A DNA stretch of 64,000 nt from Plecoglossus altivelis (lineage: Eukaryota; Chordata; Actinopteri; Osmeriformes; Plecoglossidae). The DNA lies in the NCBI GenBank assembly GCA_036571765.1, contig BROE01000022.1:14465576-14529575 (forward strand). The letters run 5' to 3'. Of this stretch, positions 59,401-64,000 are shown in pieces (positions within the stretch are counted from its first letter, which is position 1; every line of letters starts with the position of its first letter). The translations under genes were made by a program, and so were the position numbers. The notes under the pieces were generated by a model, which saw only the letters and a program-made list of their open reading frames with translations, was not told where the DNA came from and did no database searches.

Positions 59401-62400
59401 CATGGGCAAGCCTGTGTGTGGTTGCAAGATATACGGGGGCTAGTAGGCCTCTTGGGGGAAGAATCAAAGAGAAAGGGTAGACATGGAAGAGAGAGAGGGA
59501 GGGGATGATGACTGACAAGCAAGAAAGAAAGCGAAGGACAAAAGAAAAGCCTGACCCTAGAGGGAGTGCAAGTGCCAAAGACATGGTAAAAGAGACAGGG
59601 GAAGTACAGGAGAAAGGGTGTGTGGGATCGAACCAACAAGAGACACAGACAGGAACCCAAACACGCGTAAGATACAACTTCAACAAGCTGTCAAAAACAA
59701 GGAAACAGGACAAAATCACTACTGCAGCCTTTAAACGATTTTAAAGGGGAAGTTGTACACATAAGAGACTTTGTTAGTAAACGGATGATGAAAAACTGCA
59801 ATTTTCTAGGGATGCACAATATATTGGTGGTCATTTCAGCACTAGCCGATAAATGTTTGTTTTTCGAGTTATTTTACTGAAATTGTGGTTACCCAATTAA
59901 AGCCTGATAAATTAAGGATTATTTCCGCCTGTTAATTGTAAAACTTGAGAAATTCTTATTTAGATCATATCTAGAATCTAGATATTAGTTAAACAGTTAC
60001 TGTTTTAATAAAAGTAGTTGTCCATTGTATTTGTTTGACTTTGTTTTGGTAATCAGACTCATGCTTTGTATTGATTGGCATGTAGGGGTTATTGGCTTTC
60101 AAGTATAAAGAGTCATTGGTATCAGTCGTAATTTTCATAAAGGTGAATTCCTAGAATATTTTATAGAAGAAAGCTGTAGTCTCAAGAGTGTGTGCGCTCG
60201 TGTCACAAGTCGGCGAATGGGAAATCAACAAGATATGAGGAGTGTGTTTCTGGGTGTGAGTTTCTGTTTGTGCATGTGCGTAAGTGTTAGGAGATGGGGG
60301 TCAATGGTAAACTGAGTCACTAACAGTGGACGCCAGGAGATTTTTAGTACCTCATAGCCTAGCCGTGCAGCTCTCTGTAGCAGCGTCTCCCCAGCATTCT
60401 TGTTCACTATTAGCCTCCTGGCCTCTGGCGGAATGGGTCGGACAGCAGGGGTCACAAGGGGCAATTCCCCTGGTCCCTCTGCAGAAACAGGTCCAGACCT
60501 GGAGGGCTGCATCTGAGGGAGGGGTGGAGAGCACACGTAGTCAGCAGGATAAGAGCGGGACTTTCTCTGGGGGTGGGGGTTGACACGCCGCTCACTGACC
60601 TGGGGGGTAGGGAAGAAGGTGTAGGAGGTTAGAGACCCAAATGTATCAATAGCGAGAGACACCTACTTTCAACAATGCACACAAGACACAGATCTGGGCA
60701 CTATGTACACCATTCGGTCAAAAGTATGTGGACACCTGACCATCAAACCTACCAACACCCAAAAAATAGAAAACTGTCAATAAACCATCTATCATCAAGG
60801 AGAAGTGTGTGCTCTTTCAGGGGAATTTCCTGTCAGAGCAGCTGTCAAGCTACAAGGAGAGAGAGGGGAGTCGTGCTAGTGGAAAACAACTAACCGTTTT
60901 GCACTCATCCGCCCACTCCACTTTCACCAATCAACCCTCTCCCTGGACCTTTCCCCCCATGCCACCCCCCACTTTTTGATCTCAGAAGCTACATATACAC
61001 AACCTTGTCTGCCACATTCCTCTGAACGTTTTTGTTTGCGTGTGTGCAAGTGTGTAATTGAGCGGTTACTACCAAGTCTCCTGCTCAAAATCTCCAGAGT
61101 TTTCTCGTTACGTAAAGAGCACACATACGCACACACATCTGTTGCACTGACCTAGTCGAAATACACACTGTGCCTGAACACTGACACACACCCTCTCAAA
61201 CACGTATACACACATGCAGAGCCACAAGTAAACAGAAACACACTGTGCATGACTGTACGAATAAGATACAGGAAGAAGATGGCAGGAGGTCAGAGCTACT
61301 GCAACTCACTAAACAAGACTTTCTCCCTTCTCCTTTTTGTCAAACGTGTCTTTCTGACTTTCTTCATCCTCTCTTGTTCTTCGCTTTACCATTCTTCCAT
61401 AATGTCTTTCAATCTTTGTCGTGTCAATAAAACAAATCGAAATAAAAGACACCCAGACATCTGAGACTGCTACTAACCTTGGCTTTTGGAACTGGTTTTG
61501 AATCTGATGGACTTCGGTGGTGGTTTGTGCTTTTCGAACATGCCACTCTCCTCCGGTCCCCCTCTTTCTCCACTCTTGGGCCGGTATGCTTGGTTTTGCA
61601 TGGCCGCTTGCCCTTTGGTTTGTCCCCTTCACTGTGACGACGGTGTTTGAGGGGATGTGTATCGGTGGCAGGCAGCTGAAGAGCCACTGAAGAGGGGGCG
61701 CACAAGGGCACTCCTGGCCCACCAGGGATCCCCCTCCTGAGCTCCCCCCGGGGCCCTCGGTCCCTGTCCACAGAAAGGGGTCCCTGCAGAGGTGGTCTTT
61801 CCTTTGGATGCCAAAGGTTCAGTGAGGCTGCTGCAAGAAGTAGAGACGTCAAAGAATTCAATTTAAAAAATGTCCATTCCGGTAGGGGTACAAAATTGTT
61901 TTTAGACAGAGGCTCAAACATTCAATCAAAAAAAAAGATAAAGAAAAATAACATGCATAATAAAATGGGAGGAGACCTTTTAAATTACATTTATGTTAAT
62001 GTAGAACAAATTGTGGGGGAACAAGCACGAGCGCACGCGCACACACACACACCACTTTTAGGACAGTTACCGTGAGGGTGTGATGTGAGGAGGAAGAAAA
62101 ACCCCTGCCGGTTAATTTAATTATCTTCAAAATGTAGAACCCAAGGACATGCCCTCACTGCTCTTCCTTCATCATAATGACCTATCTTTCAAAATATCTC
62201 ACTAACCCTCTGTGACCCTATTCATCTCTCCCTCCCTCCAATTGCAGACTGAACACACATGAGTAACGGAAAGCCCAGGTTTAACGATTTCTATCGCCCT
62301 AACACTCTTGCTCTGACTAGCCTTGAGGGGGAGTAGTCATCGATCACACATTAGTCACAAGGCCTGCTCCTTCACTCCAACAGGCTTGCTTTGCACATGC

Positions 62401-63956
62401 AGTCTCAGGCAAATGTTCACACAAACCAATTATCACACATTCTCGTTCCCCTAAGGTGTCGGTTTCTTTTTCTTCGTCTCTTATCTCACTTTCTTGTTAT
62501 CCACAACACCCCCCAACAAAATGACATAGGAGTGCCTCTGCACTGCCACAGAAAGAACGTCTCTCCTGCTTCACATCCCACATCTAAGCCCCTGGGCAAA
62601 AACCTAGCCAAGCTCTCATGAAAAATGGACTTGAACTAACACCAGAGGAAATTAGTCTGGTTGGGGCAATAATGAGAACAGAAAACAATCAAATGATACA
62701 AGTATGATTAAGTTCAATGCCTTTAATGGTTGAACACTTCAAACTATATTTTTGCTGGTTCTCTAGCTACCAGAGTCAACCCTACCTTGATTGTTTTCTA
62801 TGTTCACTATCCTTCCGTTAGCCCAGCTTCGATTGATCTCCGCCCTCTGAGTCACAGCTTTCACCTCCGATTCACTGGGCCTTAGTTGATGAGGCCACGC
62901 CCTGTCCTCTTTGACCTCTGGTCTGTCTGGAGAGGTGGAGCTGGGCTTGCTGAGGCGAAGTCCCTTCAGCTCAATACACACCTTCAACTTCTGCACTTCT
63001 TCATCTTCCTCCTCCTCTTTGTTAGGCACAGATAGTTTACTGGCGTTAACGTTGAGGTTGTCATCTGAGGGGAAGAGTAGTGCTCAGAGAACATGGCTGG
63101 CTCTAACACACACAACTAGTTTCTTAAGACACATTGTAGAATCACATGTTGATTATTTGAAAAGGCTTGTGTTAGGCTCCCTTACACATGCAGTGAGAAA
63201 CTGTGAGGGGGAACACGAGAAAAAATTGTATCAGTAGAAATGACTTATTATGGAAGGAGGAGATGGAGCGACTCAGAAGTTCGCCTCCTGGGAAAAAAAC
63301 AACCAAACAGACAAGGCAAAAAAGAGAGATGATAGGGGAGGAAAATAGCAACTTTCAATAGGATCAGTAACTGCCATTGTAGAAAACGGCACAAAAGGAT
63401 GAGAATAGTCCCTCCCTCTCAGATTAAAAACCTTCTCTCTTTTTCCATGCAAAGCTGGGAAATGGATGGGAGAGACAATAAGTTGAAAAGAAAAAGTAAC
63501 TACTATGATGGGGAAATAGAAGAATGAGGGGTAGTTTACAAATAATCATAAAGTATGAGAACAAGAGGAGGGTGGGTGCAGAGGGGATGATGAAAGGAAA
63601 GGAGGGAGAGGTGAAAAGGACTTCATTCTCACCACTGCTGGCTTTCAAGGTAATCTCTGTATGGCTCCCTCTCTCTCTCCTCTCTACTTCTCCTCTTTCT
63701 CTCTGCGAGCTGTGTGCACGTTTCCTGGAGGGTAACAACTCCAGGCCAGGGTTCTCCTCAAGCTGATGCTCCACTGGTTGTCCACTTTCCCTCTCCCGAA
63801 ATACCTTCTGGGATCTGTCCCTTGCCCCACTCTGGCAGCCACCCTGCGCCCAATCTGAGGCTCCCTGCCCAGGGAACAGGTTCTGGTGATTCTTGGTCTG
63901 AGCTCCACACGTCTGGAGCACTGGTACTCTGTTACTGTCATGGGCTGTCTGGCCGC
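53492..63956 (-). CDS. bcor: BCL6 corepressor, 3' nine exons, 5' end outside window
   Basis: Nuclear corepressor, scaffold of the non-canonical Polycomb complex PRC1.1. Exons in transcript order: 63956-63633, 63064-62786, 61830-61478, 60599-60351, 55792-55626, 55522-55377, 54488-54411, 54275-54131, 54050-53492. Total 2300 nt; phases agree (765 residues after a 2-nt partial codon). The upstream exons give basic and Ser-rich linker (GKRPCKTKH, KVCIELKGLRL). RPIPPEARRLIVNKNAGETL opens the ankyrin region, with DYAGYCALHEACARGWINIV, CSAQDGTRPLHDAVENNHLD and YGADPTLATYSGRGLLKM. The PUFD domain, which binds PCGF1, follows: LPCYNIQVSLSQG, NWLLLSDVLQRLRISARSF, VAEAEFYRQASLSQLFSC, DSKELLDLVEGSSELATMLG. 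After HWD at 53780 the frame continues for 95 low-complexity residues. bcor rather than bcorl1 because atp6ap2 is adjacent, as on human Xp11.4. Confidence 0.92.
53495..53779 (-). repeat. Hexanucleotide-derived coding tail of bcor
   Basis: Degenerate (TTAGCN)n-type repeat on the plus strand. It is read on the minus strand as alternating Ala with Lys, Asn, Met or Asp (for example ANAKAKQGL at the end, AKAKAKAMAVVM before it). It encodes the last 95 residues of the predicted bcor product, 27 of them Ala. Known BCOR proteins end shortly after the PUFD domain. Confidence 0.8.
54489..55376. other. bcor intron
   Basis: Intron between coding exons at 54411-54488 and 55377-55522. It contains a (CG)n(CA)n microsatellite at 55075-55100 and pyrimidine-rich stretches; no gene. 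Confidence 0.7.
55793..60350. other. Large bcor intron with microsatellites
   Basis: 4.6-kb intron before the ankyrin exon at 55626-55792. It holds GT/CA arrays (for example 58231-58256, 59270-59283), a GA-rich tract (58556-58585) and a G-run near 58680. A stretch from 59812 begins TAGGGATGCACAATATATTG, a typical end of hAT-like repeats. Long open frames here are by-products of low complexity; no nested gene recognised. Confidence 0.7.
60600..61477. other. bcor intron with transposon-end fragment
   Basis: Near 60717-60745 the words GGTCAAAAGTATGTGGACAC and CTGACCATC are a typical fish Tc1 inverted-repeat tip; only this short piece is present. The rest is CA-rich low-complexity sequence. Confidence 0.5.
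61828..61836 (-). promoter_or_regulatory. bcor: NAGNAG tandem splice acceptor of bcor
   Basis: On the minus strand the acceptor reads TTGCAGCAG. Both AGs keep the frame; use of the second removes one residue (Ala-Ala-Ser becomes Ala-Ser). Two protein forms differing by one residue are possible. Confidence 0.55.
61831..62785. other. bcor intron
   Basis: CA-rich tract at 62035-62052; no gene or clear transposon. Confidence 0.6.
63065..63632. other. bcor intron
   Basis: A/G-rich sequence on the plus strand (63240-63620). The minus-strand frame continues open past the exon donor at 63632 into this intron, but GTGAGAA at the junction and the phase match with exon 63064-62786 fix the exon end. 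Confidence 0.7.
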
Positions 63957-64000
63957 CTGGAAAAAGAGGAAGGAGAAGAGGGGACAGATGAGGAAAAGGG
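63957..64000. other. bcor intron, continues beyond window
   Basis: Purine-rich on the plus strand (pyrimidine-rich on the coding strand), the polypyrimidine tract in front of the exon starting at 63956. Confidence 0.7.

Overview
This is a stretch of vertebrate, almost certainly teleost fish, nuclear DNA. The genes are split into small GT-AG exons, the introns are rich in (CA)n microsatellites, and the interspersed repeats are typical of fish: several decayed Tc1-like transposons, an L2-like LINE, RTE/Rex3-type LINEs ending in (ATGG)n, piggyBac- and hAT-like fragments, and solo LTRs. The species cannot be named from the sequence alone. Four protein genes and one tRNA gene can be supported. I reconstructed the exons by hand; splice phases are consistent through all four genes.

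Region 1 (about 1.3-21.2 kb): glb1l (beta-galactosidase-1-like, glycoside hydrolase family 35), plus strand, 16 coding exons, complete, 632 residues predicted. Intron 7 carries a Tc1 copy, an internally deleted L2-like LINE and a candidate solo LTR. Other introns hold further Tc1 relics. Region 2 (about 21.1-32.3 kb): ankzf1 (Vms1 family, a ribosome quality-control peptidyl-tRNA cleavage factor), minus strand, 15 coding exons, 754 residues. It lies tail-to-tail with glb1l, as in human 2q35, and the two polyadenylation signals are about 55 bp apart on opposite strands.

Region 3 (about 32.3-45.5 kb) is a repeat-rich spacer without a host protein gene. It holds a well-bounded solo retroviral-type LTR, an intact tRNA-Lys(TTT), a minus-strand LINE split by plus-strand RTE/Rex3-type LINE sequence with a 296-bp assembly gap, and a piggyBac-like fragment.

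Region 4 (about 45.5-50.7 kb): atp6ap2 (prorenin receptor, V-ATPase accessory protein), minus strand. Two internal exons lie in a 475-bp block that is present twice, 557 bp apart, with no difference that I can see. Region 5 (52.9 kb to the window end): the 3' part of bcor (Polycomb PRC1.1 corepressor), minus strand, with the ankyrin repeats and PUFD domain. Its reading frame runs on into a 95-residue Ala/Lys/Asn/Met tail encoded by a degenerate hexanucleotide repeat. atp6ap2 and bcor are also neighbours on human Xp11.4.

The genes do not form a pathway together. The points most worth checking are the in-frame exon-pair duplication in atp6ap2, the bcor tail, the junction between the two synteny blocks around the gap, and the nested LINE structure. 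I found no convincing sign of an undescribed multi-gene system.
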